Shown here: positions 25,186 through 33,578 of the stretch, one piece after another
Layout: every line of letters begins with the position of its first letter
How positions within the stretch are numbered: the first letter of the stretch is position 1
From: Caenispirillum bisanense
GTDB lineage: Bacteria; Pseudomonadota; Alphaproteobacteria; Rhodospirillales; Rhodospirillaceae
Direction of reading: 5' to 3'
NCBI GenBank assembly: GCA_945906455.1
Contig: CAMDRB010000004.1
Coordinates: 1-41,636 of the forward strand
Length of the DNA: 41,636 bases
Position numbers and translations under genes: made by a program
Notes under the pieces: generated by a model
The model's input: only the letters and a program-made list of their open reading frames with translations
Database searches by the model: none
Told to the model about the DNA's origin: nothing

Positions 25186-26070
25186 ATGAGGGCGTCCTTG
25201 CCCTGGCGGCATCTGCTGCTCGCACTTTCGGTCATCGTCGTCTGGGGGACGAACTTCGTCGTCATAAAGTCCGCGCTCGGGCAGTTCCCGCCATTGCTGT
25301 TTGCGGCTCTGCGATTCACGTTCGTACTGCTTCCTGCGGTCTTTTTACTGAAGCGCCCCGACGTGCCCTGGCGGCAGCTCGCCGCCTACGGCCTCTTGAT
25401 CGGCGTCGGTCAATTCGGGATCCTCTATACGGCGATGAACGGTCAGATTTCGCCAGGCCTTGCCTCGGTCGTGATGCAGTCGCAAGTGCTTTTCACGATC
25501 CTGTTCTCGGTGTGGCTGGAAGGCGAACGCCTGCGGGCCCTCCAGGTCACGGCGATTGCCCTGGCCGTGGGCGGGATTGGCGTGATCGCTTGGCACACCG
25601 ATGGCGACACGACCGCGCTCGGCCTGGGGATGGCGCTGGCCGCGGCCTTAAGCTGGGCCGGGGGCAATTTTGTCGCCAAGCGCAGCGGCAAGGTCAACAT
25701 GCTCGCCTACGTGGTTTGGGCCAGTATGTTCTGCCTGCCGCCATTGTTCGCGCTGTCTTTGCTGATCGAGGGGTGGGATGCCATCGATTACGCCCTGCGC
25801 CATGCCGACACCGCGGGCTGGACCGGCGTTCTGTGGCAGACCGTCGGCAATACGCTCTTTGGCTACGTCGGCTGGGGTTGGCTGCTCGCGCGGCACCCTT
25901 CGGCGACGATTGCTCCGCTGGCGCTCTTGATCCCAATCGTCGGCCTGGCTTCGGCGGTCTGGTGGCTCGACGAGCCGATGCCGGCCTGGAAGGTGGCGGC
26001 GGCGACCTTGGTGGTCGGCGGAGTTGCCTTGAATATGCTCTGGCCCCGCATGAAGGCGCGTATGGGATAA
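25186..26070 (+). CDS. EamA/DMT-family transporter
   Basis: 294 residues with two EamA repeats of five membrane segments each: repeat one starts LALSVIVVWGTNFVVIKSAL (about 10-29) and repeat two ALAAALSWAGGNFVAKRSG. It resembles the E. coli EamA metabolite exporter (O-acetylserine and cysteine), and the ending PMPAWKVAAATLVVGGVALNML is usual. The start region contains an 11-bp direct repeat (GGGCTTCATGA); an ATG in the first copy leads to a stop after four codons, so the second, at 25186, is used. It is convergent with the VWA gene, the stops being 18 bp apart. The exported compound is unknown. Confidence 0.85.
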   Translation: MRASLPWRHLLLALSVIVVWGTNFVVIKSALGQFPPLLFAALRFTFVLLPAVFLLKRPDVPWRQLAAYGLLIGVGQFGILYTAMNGQISPGLASVVMQSQVLFTILFSVWLEGERLRALQVTAIALAVGGIGVIAWHTDGDTTALGLGMALAAALSWAGGNFVAKRSGKVNMLAYVVWASMFCLPPLFALSLLIEGWDAIDYALRHADTAGWTGVLWQTVGNTLFGYVGWGWLLARHPSATIAPLALLIPIVGLASAVWWLDEPMPAWKVAAATLVVGGVALNMLWPRMKARMG

Positions 26071-26088
26071 TCGCCGAGCGGGTAGAGA

Positions 26089-27129
26089 TTAGACGATGCG
26101 ATTGACCCAAAGCATCGAGAGAATCCCCGCGAGTACCACGAACAAGGCGCCAACGCCCGCGGCTACGCCCGTGAGCTCGGTCTCGTGCGTTTCCATGACC
26201 AGCGTCGCGGTCAAAGTCTTATAAACGTCGTTGAGTTCCTGCTGGTTGCCGGCGCGGTAATAGGCCGCGTGGGTGATGTCGGCGACCTTTTTTAAGGTGA
26301 ACTCATCTAGTTTTACGTGCGTCTGGCGGCCCTCAAACTCGATGATTCCGCCCTTTTCGGAGCCAAAGCCGACGGTGAATACCCGCACGCCGCGATCTGC
26401 CGCGGCCTTGGCGGCCCGGATCGGGTCAGCGCCCATGTTGGTCTGGCCGTCGGTCAACAGGATGATGACGGCGGAAGTTAGCGAGCCCGCCGGTACGGGT
26501 ATGAGTTCCACCGGCGCGGGTGCGCCTTCGCCCAAGGGGGCCCCGCGGCCCCGCCCTTCGCTTTGCGGTCTCAATTCCTCCTCAAGCCCGCCTTCCTCGA
26601 AAATATTGCGCAGAGACGTGAGGATACCGCTGCCCATGGCCGTATAGCGCTGGGGTACAAGCCGCGAGATGGCGCCGATGACTTGCTCGCGGTCTTGGGT
26701 CGGCCGCTGCACGGTCATGGCATTCGTCGAGAACGCCACGACGCCGATACGCGCGCTGATCGGCAAGTCCTTCACGAAACTGATCGCCGCCGCTTGAGCC
26801 GCCGAAATACGCTGCGGCTCCATATCGGTCGCCCGCATGCTGCCCGAGATATCCATCGCCAAAATGATGGTCTCGCGCTGGGAGGGCAGGCTTATGACCG
26901 CCGCCGGGCGGGCGAGCGAGAAAATCACCACCCCAAGGGCTAGCAGAAATAGGGCCGGCGGGACGTGCCGGCGGATTTTCTGGCCTCTGCCGATGGCGCT
27001 CTTGAGCAGCCCGAGGTTGGCGTAACGCAGCGCATTCTTATTTCGCCGACGGAGAAGCAGCACGTATGACAGTGCTAGAAGTGGCAAAATAGTGAGCAAC
27101 CATAACATATTAGGAGAAAAAAGAATCAT
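26089..27129 (-). CDS. VWA-domain membrane protein (BatA-like)
   Basis: 346 residues. Two N-terminal membrane segments (4-25 and 57-73) and one at the C-terminus (about 322-342) flank a cytoplasm- or periplasm-facing von Willebrand A domain. The metal-ion-dependent adhesion site is complete: DISGS (Asp93, Ser95, Ser97) and ILLTDGQTNMGADP. An Arg/Gly-rich loop (GRGRGAPLGEGAPAP) interrupts the domain. The architecture matches BatA/Aerotolerance-operon proteins, which usually accompany MoxR ATPase, DUF58 and BatB genes; none is in this window. No function is established here. It is 159 bp downstream of the ferredoxin gene on the same strand. Confidence 0.85.
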   Translation of the reverse strand: MILFSPNMLWLLTILPLLALSYVLLLRRRNKNALRYANLGLLKSAIGRGQKIRRHVPPALFLLALGVVIFSLARPAAVISLPSQRETIILAMDISGSMRATDMEPQRISAAQAAAISFVKDLPISARIGVVAFSTNAMTVQRPTQDREQVIGAISRLVPQRYTAMGSGILTSLRNIFEEGGLEEELRPQSEGRGRGAPLGEGAPAPVELIPVPAGSLTSAVIILLTDGQTNMGADPIRAAKAAADRGVRVFTVGFGSEKGGIIEFEGRQTHVKLDEFTLKKVADITHAAYYRAGNQQELNDVYKTLTATLVMETHETELTGVAAGVGALFVVLAGILSMLWVNRIV

Positions 27130-27270
27130 CCGTCCCTCGTCCTGGCGCCTCTACATTTACTGCGGTCAAATCCCCCACCGCGCTGCGGTTCCACACCATA
27201 CGCTATAAAATTGTCTGGGAACATCAGCCATTAGCAGGTGTTGCGGGGAACCCGGATATCTACCCACAAT

Positions 27271-27282
27271 CCCCAGCTGGGG
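27271..27282. other. Palindrome between the VWA and ferredoxin genes
   Basis: CCCCAGCTGGGG is a perfect 12-bp palindrome, extended weakly on both sides (CACA...TGTG). It lies 7 bp after the ferredoxin stop (minus strand) and could be a weak terminator hairpin or a binding site. No T run follows on either strand. Confidence 0.3.
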
Positions 27283-27288
27283 GTGTGT

Positions 27289-27639
27289 TCAGGCTCCCAG
27301 CGGCTTGTCCTCAGGCTTGAGCATGAGCCGGGTGACCCGACCGCCGTCCCTGACGTGGGTCACGAGGATTTCATCGATGTCGGCCTTGGTTTCATAGTGG
27401 TACCAGACCCCGTCGGGGTAGATCACCATATCGGCGCCCAGTTCGCAGCGATCCAGGCAACCGGAGGCGTTGATCCGCACGCCGGTTAAGCCCATTTTCT
27501 TGGCGGCCTCCTTCATGTAGTCGCGCAGCTCGACCGAGCCCTTGCGGGCACAGGAGCCACGCGGATGATTTTCCGGGCGCACATTCGTACAGACGAAGAC
27601 GTGGCATTCGTAGAAGGGCGCGGGGTCGGCGGCGTTCAT
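27289..27639 (-). CDS. Thioredoxin-like [2Fe-2S] ferredoxin
   Basis: 116 residues. The cluster ligands of thioredoxin-like [2Fe-2S] ferredoxins are present: Cys17 and Cys30 in CTNVRPENHPRGSC, and Cys61 and Cys65 in GCLDRCELG; Cys12 is an extra one. The middle (SCARKGSVELRDYMKEAAKKMGL) and the end (ADIDEILVTHVRDGGRV) follow the family. It would carry electrons at low potential in the cytoplasm. It lies 25 bp downstream of the acyl-CoA dehydrogenase gene on the same strand, which suggests co-transcription, although such dehydrogenases normally use ETF rather than this ferredoxin. Confidence 0.88.
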   Translation of the reverse strand: MNAADPAPFYECHVFVCTNVRPENHPRGSCARKGSVELRDYMKEAAKKMGLTGVRINASGCLDRCELGADMVIYPDGVWYHYETKADIDEILVTHVRDGGRVTRLMLKPEDKPLGA

Positions 27640-27664
27640 GTCGTCCTGGCAATTCGCGGGCGAA

Positions 27665-28855
27665 CTACTTCTTGAGAAGCTCGCCGCTGATGATCAATTT
27701 ACGGACTTCCGTGGTTCCGGCGCCGATTTCCAGCAATTTGGTCGCCCGAAACAGGCGGTTGGCCTCAGAGTCCCAGATATAGCCGCTGCCGCCATGGATT
27801 TGCACGGTCTCGTCGAGGATCTTGTTCATGGTCTCGGCGGTATACATCAATGACGCCGCCGACAGCGCGTGAATTTCGCCGCGTCCGCCGCCGCCGATCT
27901 CCATGTCGTTGCATGCCGCGAGGACGCGATAGTTGAAGGTGCGCATGGTCTCGAGCCACACGTACATGTCGGCGATCTTCGATTGGATCATCTGGAATTC
28001 GGCGATCGGCTTACCAAACTGCGTGCGGGTTTTGGCATAATCGATGCTGATCTCAAGGGCGCGTTCGGCAATTCCGACGCAGATCGCCGAAATCATGGCG
28101 CGTTCCAGGTCGAGGCCGCTCATGACAATCGCCACGCCGGCGTTTTCCTCGCCGACCAGGTTCGCCGCCGGGACCTTGCAGTCGTCAAAGACCAGCTCGC
28201 CGGTCTGGCTGCCCCGGAAGCCCATCTTGGTCAACTTTTGCGCAACCCGGAATCCTGGAAAGTCCTTCTCGATAATGAACGCCGAGATGCCCTTGGTTCC
28301 TCGCTCTGGGGCGGTCTTGGCGTAGACCAGAAGGACATCGGCAATCGGACCGTTGGTGATGTAAAGTTTGGTGCCGTTGAGGATGTAGTGATCGCCATTT
28401 TTGCGGGCGGTGGTGCGCATGGAGCCCAAGGCATCGGACCCGGCCCCGGGCTCGGTCAATCCGAGCGCGCCCAGCGATTTTCCGGAACACAGGCCGGGCA
28501 GATACTTTTTTCGCTGGGCGTCGTTGGCATTGCGAAGAATGTTGTTAAGGCAAAGATTCTCGTGGGCGACCCAGCTCAAGGCCACGGCGTGATTCCAGCG
28601 GCTGAAGGCCTGGAGAACAAGCCCGCTGGTGAAAAGGTCGCTGCCCAGGCCACCGAGTGATTCGGGTGCGGTAATCCCGCAGTAGCCGGCCTCGCCGATT
28701 TTGGCCATGAGCCCGGGCGGCCACCACTCTTCAAGGTCCATGCGCGCAGCGATCGGATAGAGCTCGCGGCGCGCCCAGGTGTTGGCCAGCTCCAAGGTCT
28801 GGACTTGTTCGCCCGTCAGGTCGAAAGTCGAGGTATTGCGCGGGACGGCGGGCAT
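27665..28855 (-). CDS. ivd: Acyl-CoA dehydrogenase, isovaleryl-CoA dehydrogenase type
   Basis: 396 residues, full-length acyl-CoA dehydrogenase: ALGLTEPGAGSD (130-141) for FAD and substrate, LYITNGP, and a C-terminal IHGGSGYIWDSE...EIGAGTTEVRKLIIS. The catalytic base lies in the isovaleryl-CoA dehydrogenase position, Glu251 in GLDLERAM, while the position used by medium-chain enzymes is Gly in IGAGT. This favours a branched substrate such as isovaleryl-CoA; citronellyl-CoA dehydrogenases (AtuD) share the trait. It is divergent from a TetR gene and a carboxylase operon of the type that acts on its product. A copy of the shared operator lies about 50 bp upstream of its start. Confidence 0.88.
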   Translation of the reverse strand: MPAVPRNTSTFDLTGEQVQTLELANTWARRELYPIAARMDLEEWWPPGLMAKIGEAGYCGITAPESLGGLGSDLFTSGLVLQAFSRWNHAVALSWVAHENLCLNNILRNANDAQRKKYLPGLCSGKSLGALGLTEPGAGSDALGSMRTTARKNGDHYILNGTKLYITNGPIADVLLVYAKTAPERGTKGISAFIIEKDFPGFRVAQKLTKMGFRGSQTGELVFDDCKVPAANLVGEENAGVAIVMSGLDLERAMISAICVGIAERALEISIDYAKTRTQFGKPIAEFQMIQSKIADMYVWLETMRTFNYRVLAACNDMEIGGGGRGEIHALSAASLMYTAETMNKILDETVQIHGGSGYIWDSEANRLFRATKLLEIGAGTTEVRKLIISGELLKK

Positions 28856-28901
28856 CGGGTGGCGTCCTTTGGTGGTCAGGACCGGATGATCGGCAATAGA
28901 T

Positions 28902-28920
28902 TAATAAGTCTTACTCAGTA
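28902..28920. promoter_or_regulatory. Candidate TetR operator, copy 1 (near ivd)
   Basis: TAATAAGTCTTACTCAGTA matches the perfect palindrome at 29047-29065 at 15 of 19 positions. It is itself a degenerate inverted repeat with a clean TAAG-T-CTTA core at 28905-28913. It sits 46 bp upstream of the minus-strand ATG of ivd, as expected for an operator over that promoter. Confidence 0.6.
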
Positions 28921-29046
28921 TGTCTATGATTATAGCACCCAATATTGCGACCTGACAACGAGGTGAGCCGCCCTCACTCGTAAAAACTGTAAATAAACAA
29001 GTCAATAAATCAACATTTCCGGCGCTAGGCTTGACGCCGACCCCAT

Positions 29047-29065
29047 TAATGAGTTTAACTCATTA
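29047..29065. promoter_or_regulatory. Candidate TetR operator, copy 2 (at tetR start)
   Basis: TAATGAGTTTAACTCATTA is a perfect 19-bp inverted repeat (9-bp arms around one base). It ends 2 bp before the ATG at 29068, so a bound repressor would block the tetR-carboxylase transcript. The length and symmetry suit a dimeric TetR-family protein. Confidence 0.75.
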
Positions 29066-29067
29066 TA

Positions 29068-29862
29068 ATGCATAAAATGGCTCATGTTGAAAGTCCACCC
29101 GTGAAGGGCGCCTCACTCCATCCGCGCCGCCGCGTTTACCGTCTGTCCCGGGAGCGGCGGGTTGCCGACATCATGGACAGTGCGCGCGGCGTATTTTGCG
29201 CCAAAGGCTACGGCGACGCCGTGATCTCGGAGATTGCCGGCCAACTTGGCATCGTCGAGGGCACGATCTACCGCTACTTTCCGACCAAGCGGGATCTGTT
29301 GATTGCGGTGGTTGAGGACTGGTACCGCCGGATTCTTGCCGACTACGATGAGCAACTGAAGGGGATCAGCGGCACGCGCAACCGCTTGCGTTTTCTCATC
29401 TGGCGGCACCTGAAGGTCATCCACGACGATCCCGCCATGTTCCGGCTTGTGACCGGGGAACTGCGCGGCGGCGCCGACTATCGCACGACGTCGGTCTATG
29501 ACATGAACCGTCAGTATACCAAACGGACGTTGGCGATTGTCGAGGAGGCCGTCAAATCCGGCGAGTTCCGCGCCGACGTGCCCTTGCGCATGGTCCGCGA
29601 TATGATCTACGGCGGCGCTGAACACCACACGTGGGCGTTCTTGCGCGGTGAAGGCGATTTTTCGCCCGACGCGGCGGCTGAGGCGATCGTCGGTATCATA
29701 TATCGCGGATTGATGGGCGCAGACACGGCGCCTAACTCCGAAAACGGCGCCGTCGACGCCCAGGCCATCAGCCGGCTCGAAAGCGTCGCGCGCCGGCTGG
29801 AACGCGTCGCTGAATCCCGCGACCCGCGCCGCGGGCGCGAGAAAAGCCGAAAGCAAGGTTAG
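29068..29862 (+). CDS. TetR-family transcriptional regulator
   Basis: 264 residues. The N-terminal helix-turn-helix domain is clear (IMDSARGVFCAKGYGDAVISEIAGQLGIVEGTIYRYFPTKRDLL, about 36-79). The C-terminal domain (LRFLIWRHLKVIHDDPAMFRLVTGELRG) resembles acyl-CoA-responsive FadR/AtuR-like regulators of fatty and branched acid degradation, though ligand identity cannot be told. A basic tail (RDPRRGREKSRKQG) is unusual. It is the first gene of the carboxylase operon (4 bp gap to the next ATG) and divergent from ivd; two operator copies in the spacer indicate autoregulation and joint control. Later starts, ATG 29077 or GTG 29101, are possible, as the ATG at 29068 lies just beside the operator. 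Confidence 0.88.
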   Translation: MHKMAHVESPPVKGASLHPRRRVYRLSRERRVADIMDSARGVFCAKGYGDAVISEIAGQLGIVEGTIYRYFPTKRDLLIAVVEDWYRRILADYDEQLKGISGTRNRLRFLIWRHLKVIHDDPAMFRLVTGELRGGADYRTTSVYDMNRQYTKRTLAIVEEAVKSGEFRADVPLRMVRDMIYGGAEHHTWAFLRGEGDFSPDAAAEAIVGIIYRGLMGADTAPNSENGAVDAQAISRLESVARRLERVAESRDPRRGREKSRKQG

Positions 29863-29866
29863 GGGC

Positions 29867-31339
29867 ATGCTCAAGCGAGTCCTCATTGCCAATCGCAGCG
29901 AAATCGCCTGCCGCGTCATCCGCACTCTGCGCGCCATGGGGATCGGGAGTGTCGCCGTATATCATCTGGAAGATCGGGGCGCGCCGCATCTGGATCTGGC
30001 CGATGAACACGTGCCCCTGCACGGGCAGGTGCCGAGCGCCGCCTATCTGGATCAGGATCAGATCATTGCGGCCTGCAAGGCTACAGGCGCTGACGGTCTG
30101 CATCCGGGTTATGGCTTCCTCTCGGAAAATGCCAGCTTCGCGGCGCGGGCGGCCAATGAGGGCATCGCCTTCATCGGTCCCGATGCCGACGTCATTAAAC
30201 TTATGGGCGACAAAATACTTTCACGGGAATTTGCCCGGAAACTGGGTATTCCCATCGCGCCCAGCGCCACGCAAACCGGATCCTTGGAGCACTTTATCGA
30301 AGCCGCCGCCGCCATCGGCTTTCCGCTCCTGATCAAGGCATCGGCGGGCGGTGGCGGTAAGGGCATGAAGATCGTCCGGGCGGCCAAGGATCTGGAAGAA
30401 AATATCCGCATGGCCGCCGGCGAAGCCCAGCGCTATTTCGCAGATGGTCGGGTCTACGCCGAGAAACTTCTCGACCAGCCGCGCCATATCGAGGTGCAAA
30501 TCCTCGGCGACGGCAAGGGCAATGTCATTCATTTGTTCGAACGCGAGTGCTCGATCCAGCGACGCTATCAGAAGGTCGTGGAGGAATCGCCCGCGCCCAA
30601 TTTGGACAGGAAGTTGCGTGACCGAATTTGCGAGGCCGCGGTAAAACTCGCGTCCGCGGCTAATTATAAAAACGCCGGCACGGTCGAATTCATCGTCAGC
30701 GCCGACGGCACGTTCTACTTCCTGGAAATGAACACACGCCTACAAGTCGAACATCCGGTCACCGAAATGGTGACGGGCGTGGACTTGGTCGCTGAACAAA
30801 TAAAAATTGCCTCGGGGCAGCGCCTTTCTTTTGCGCAAAAGGACATTACGCAGAAGGGCAGCGCCATCGAAGTGCGCATCTGTGCCGAACGCCCGGAGAA
30901 AGACTTTCAGCCGGCCGTGGGCCGCATTGGTTTGCTGCGTGTCCCGGTTGGCGAAAACCTGCGCTTCGACGGCGGCATTCGCGAGGGCCAGGTCGTGACG
31001 CCGGCATTCGATTCCATGCTCGCGAAGCTGTGTTGCCACGGTGAGAACCGGGCTGGCGCCGTCGCCGGTCTCGAAGCGGCCTTGCGTGAACTCGTGATTC
31101 TCGGCGTGCCGACGAATATCGATTTCCTGGCGCGAATTGCCCGGAATGAGGTTTTCAAGTCAGGCAAACTGCACACGGGCTTTATCGCCGAACAGGCGGC
31201 CGATCTCGCCCCACCGCTATTGGCGCCGGCTGATGAGGCCGCGGCGGTCCTGGCGGCGCTGTTTGGCGATGCCGATTTCCGCCGCGTGGCCTTCGGCGTG
31301 CCCGAGCCTTACGCCTCAATCGGCGCCTGGCGCAACTAA
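29867..31339 (+). CDS. Biotin carboxylase subunit of an acyl-CoA carboxylase
   Basis: 490 residues, an ATP-grasp biotin carboxylase of the MCC/PCC alpha type. Visible motifs: IANRSEIACRVIRT (usually ANRGEIA), HPGYGFLSENA (79-89), KASAGGGGKGMK (157-168; ATP-binding Gly loop), HLFERECSIQRRYQKVVEE, and FYFLEMNTRLQVEHPVTE for metal and biotin contacts. It carboxylates biotin with ATP and bicarbonate. The chain stops about where MCC alpha would continue through the BT linker into the carrier domain; that part is encoded separately 10 bp downstream in another frame. The split is between domains, so both parts can fold. The last residues (YASIGAWRN) correspond to the pre-linker region. Confidence 0.9.
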   Translation: MLKRVLIANRSEIACRVIRTLRAMGIGSVAVYHLEDRGAPHLDLADEHVPLHGQVPSAAYLDQDQIIAACKATGADGLHPGYGFLSENASFAARAANEGIAFIGPDADVIKLMGDKILSREFARKLGIPIAPSATQTGSLEHFIEAAAAIGFPLLIKASAGGGGKGMKIVRAAKDLEENIRMAAGEAQRYFADGRVYAEKLLDQPRHIEVQILGDGKGNVIHLFERECSIQRRYQKVVEESPAPNLDRKLRDRICEAAVKLASAANYKNAGTVEFIVSADGTFYFLEMNTRLQVEHPVTEMVTGVDLVAEQIKIASGQRLSFAQKDITQKGSAIEVRICAERPEKDFQPAVGRIGLLRVPVGENLRFDGGIREGQVVTPAFDSMLAKLCCHGENRAGAVAGLEAALRELVILGVPTNIDFLARIARNEVFKSGKLHTGFIAEQAADLAPPLLAPADEAAAVLAALFGDADFRRVAFGVPEPYASIGAWRN

Positions 31340-31349
31340 GGCCCTGGTC

Positions 31350-31877
31350 ATGCCCCCCACGAAAACCACGATCAACGGCCGCTCCGTCGATACCGAGATC
31401 ATCGCGCGCAGGCCTGCGCTCACGGTCAAGGTCGGGGAGGGCGTGCACGTTGTCACGGACATTCGTCGGCCTTCCGCGGGTCAAATCGAATTCAGCCTTG
31501 ATGGCCGCGTCGTTCGCGGGTGGCGCTTTGCCGGCGCCGACGAGGTCTACGTTCGAATCGCCGGAAATACCCATATCATCAACGTGGCTCGGCCCGGCGC
31601 CTCCGGTGCCGGCAACGCCCATGCTGTCAACGATATTCGCGCGGAAATGCCGGGGACAGTCGTCGCGCTGCATATCGCCGAAGGCGATTCGGTCGCCCTC
31701 GGTCAGAAGTTGATGACCGTCGAGAGCATGAAGCTGCAGATCGGCGTGGTGGCGCCCCGCGACGGCGTGGTCGCCAAGATTCATGCCCGACTCAATTCCA
31801 CATTTGATCGTGGCGCGGGTCTGGTGTCGCTGGCGCCGGCAGCAGGCGAAATCGAGCCACCCAAGGGAAACGGCTAA
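31350..31877 (+). CDS. Biotin carrier (BCCP-like) subunit with BT-like domain
   Basis: 175 residues. Residues about 25-85 form a beta-rich segment (DIRRPSAGQIEFSLDGRVVRGW...NTHIINVARP) that corresponds to the BT and linker domain of MCC/PCC alpha subunits, and residues 95-165 are a biotinyl domain with MPGTVVALHIAEGDSVALGQKLM and the biotinylation site VESMKLQ (Lys128). The common motif is EAMKM; here it is ESMKL. It swings biotin between the carboxylase at 29867 and the carboxyltransferase at 31896. The gap is 10 bp upstream and 18 bp downstream, so one transcript. It is encoded apart from the biotin carboxylase, which is unusual for this carboxylase class. Confidence 0.85.
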   Translation: MPPTKTTINGRSVDTEIIARRPALTVKVGEGVHVVTDIRRPSAGQIEFSLDGRVVRGWRFAGADEVYVRIAGNTHIINVARPGASGAGNAHAVNDIRAEMPGTVVALHIAEGDSVALGQKLMTVESMKLQIGVVAPRDGVVAKIHARLNSTFDRGAGLVSLAPAAGEIEPPKGNG

Positions 31878-31895
31878 AGAAATGGGGATCGGTTC

Positions 31896-33503
31896 ATGCC
31901 CGCGATCAAGTCGCTAATTTCCACCGGCTCGGAGGACTTCCGCAGGCGCTATGCCCACAACAAGGGGCTGGCCGCGGCGTTGAAGTCGAAGCAGGACGAG
32001 TCCCGTCACAAGCGCCCGCAGCGCGATTTCGACCGTCTCGCCAAGCAGGGCAAGATGACTCCGCGCGAACGCTTGAACAAATTGCTCGACCCCGCCACGC
32101 CGTTTCTGGAGTTATCGACCCTTGCCGCCAATATGGCTTACGGCGGTGAGGCCCCCGGCGCCGCTAGTATATGCGGCCTTGGTATCGTCTCGGGCCGCGA
32201 GGTCGTGATCCATGCCGCCGATTCGACGGTCAAGGGAGGCGCCTGGTATCCGTTGACCGTCAAGAAAGTTCTGCGCGCTCTGGACATCGCTATCGAGAAT
32301 CACTTGCCGGTTATTCACCTGTGCGATTCCGCCGGCGGTCAGCTGCAAATGCAGTCCGAAGTGTTCCCCGACAAATACATGGCTGGGCGAATCTTTCGCA
32401 ATCAGGCGATTCTCAGCAAGATGGGCATCAAGCAGGTCGCACTGGTCATGGGACACTGCACGGCGGGTGGCGCCTATATTCCGGCGATGAGCGACTACAG
32501 CGTCATCGTTCGCGGTACCGGCGGCGTGTTCCTCGGTGGCCCGCCGCTGGTGAAAGCAGCGACCGGGCAGGTGATGACGGCCGACGAAATTGGCGGCGCT
32601 GATCTGCACACCCAGCTGAGCGGAACGGTTGACTATGCCGCCGATAACGAAGACGAATGTATCGCGCTGGGCCGCGATATCGTCGCCCAGTTCGATCGCG
32701 GACCGAAAACGCGGATCGAACAGGCCGAGCCCGAGGCGCCCCTCTATGATCCCGACGAGCTCTACGGCATCATTCCCGACGACATCAAGCACGGTTTCGA
32801 CATGCGCGAAGTCATCGCGCGCATGGTCGATGGCAGCCGGTTCCATGAATATAAGCCCGCATACGGCACGACGTTGGTCTGTGGCTACGCTCATATATTG
32901 GGCTTCAAGGTAGGCATCATTGCCAACAACGGCATTCTCTTTAACGACAGCAGCAAGAAGGGCGCGCACTTTATTGCGCTTTGCAACCAGAACAACACGC
33001 CCCTGGTTTTCCTCCAAAACATCACCGGCTACATGGTCGGCCGGGAATATGAAATCGCCGGCATCACCAAGGATGGCGCCAAGATGATCATGGCCTTGGT
33101 CGGTAGCCACGTCCCTAAATTCACGGTGATGTGCCACGCCTCGTTCGGCGCCGGCAACTACGGCATGTGCGGTCGCGCCTACGACGGCCGTTTCCTGTTC
33201 ACCTGGCCCAATCACCAGATTGGCATTATGGGCGGCGAGCAGGCGGCTAACACGCTGGTCGAGGTGAAGCAACGACAGCTCGAACGCGAGGGCCTGACGG
33301 TGGATCCGGAGGTTCTGGCCAAGGTGCGCGCGGATACCATGGGCGCGTTTGAATCCCAGACAAACGCCTACTACGCGACGTCGCAGCTCTGGGACGATGG
33401 TATTCTCGATCCGGTCGATACGCGCAATGCTTTGGGAATCGCCATCTCCGCGGCGTTGAATGCGCCCTTCGGAGTGCCTGGCAACGGAATATTCCGATTC
33501 TAG
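31896..33503 (+). CDS. Carboxyltransferase (beta) subunit, MCC/GCC-type acyl-CoA carboxylase
   Basis: 535 residues, typical of methylcrotonyl-CoA carboxylase beta (about 535). Blocks seen: MTPRERL..LLDP, GGEAPGA, STVKGGAWYPLTVKK, GHCTAGGAYIPAMSDY, GVFLGGPPLVKAATG, ANNGILFNDSSKKGAHFI, NITGYMVGREYE, SFGAGNYGMCGRAYDGRFLFTWPN and MGGEQAA. Its N-half reads LCDSAGGQLQMQSEVFPDKYMAGRIFRNQ, somewhat off the textbook MCC sequence. It transfers CO2 from carboxybiotin to the gamma carbon of an enoyl-CoA. With the neighbouring IVD-type dehydrogenase, 3-methylcrotonyl-CoA (leucine breakdown) is the simplest guess; geranyl-CoA (terpene breakdown) is an alternative. No enoyl-CoA hydratase or HMG-CoA lyase is nearby. 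Confidence 0.88.
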   Translation: MPAIKSLISTGSEDFRRRYAHNKGLAAALKSKQDESRHKRPQRDFDRLAKQGKMTPRERLNKLLDPATPFLELSTLAANMAYGGEAPGAASICGLGIVSGREVVIHAADSTVKGGAWYPLTVKKVLRALDIAIENHLPVIHLCDSAGGQLQMQSEVFPDKYMAGRIFRNQAILSKMGIKQVALVMGHCTAGGAYIPAMSDYSVIVRGTGGVFLGGPPLVKAATGQVMTADEIGGADLHTQLSGTVDYAADNEDECIALGRDIVAQFDRGPKTRIEQAEPEAPLYDPDELYGIIPDDIKHGFDMREVIARMVDGSRFHEYKPAYGTTLVCGYAHILGFKVGIIANNGILFNDSSKKGAHFIALCNQNNTPLVFLQNITGYMVGREYEIAGITKDGAKMIMALVGSHVPKFTVMCHASFGAGNYGMCGRAYDGRFLFTWPNHQIGIMGGEQAANTLVEVKQRQLEREGLTVDPEVLAKVRADTMGAFESQTNAYYATSQLWDDGILDPVDTRNALGIAISAALNAPFGVPGNGIFRF

Positions 33504-33578
33504 TCTTGTGGCGCTACGCATGGTATCCGACAGGGCCTTTATCTGACCGGGACATTAGGGGAAGATTGGTGGGTCGGA

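Noticed and set aside
32112-33521. 469-codon minus-strand open frame under the carboxyltransferase
   Set aside because: Antisense shadow; the plus-strand gene has every carboxyltransferase block.
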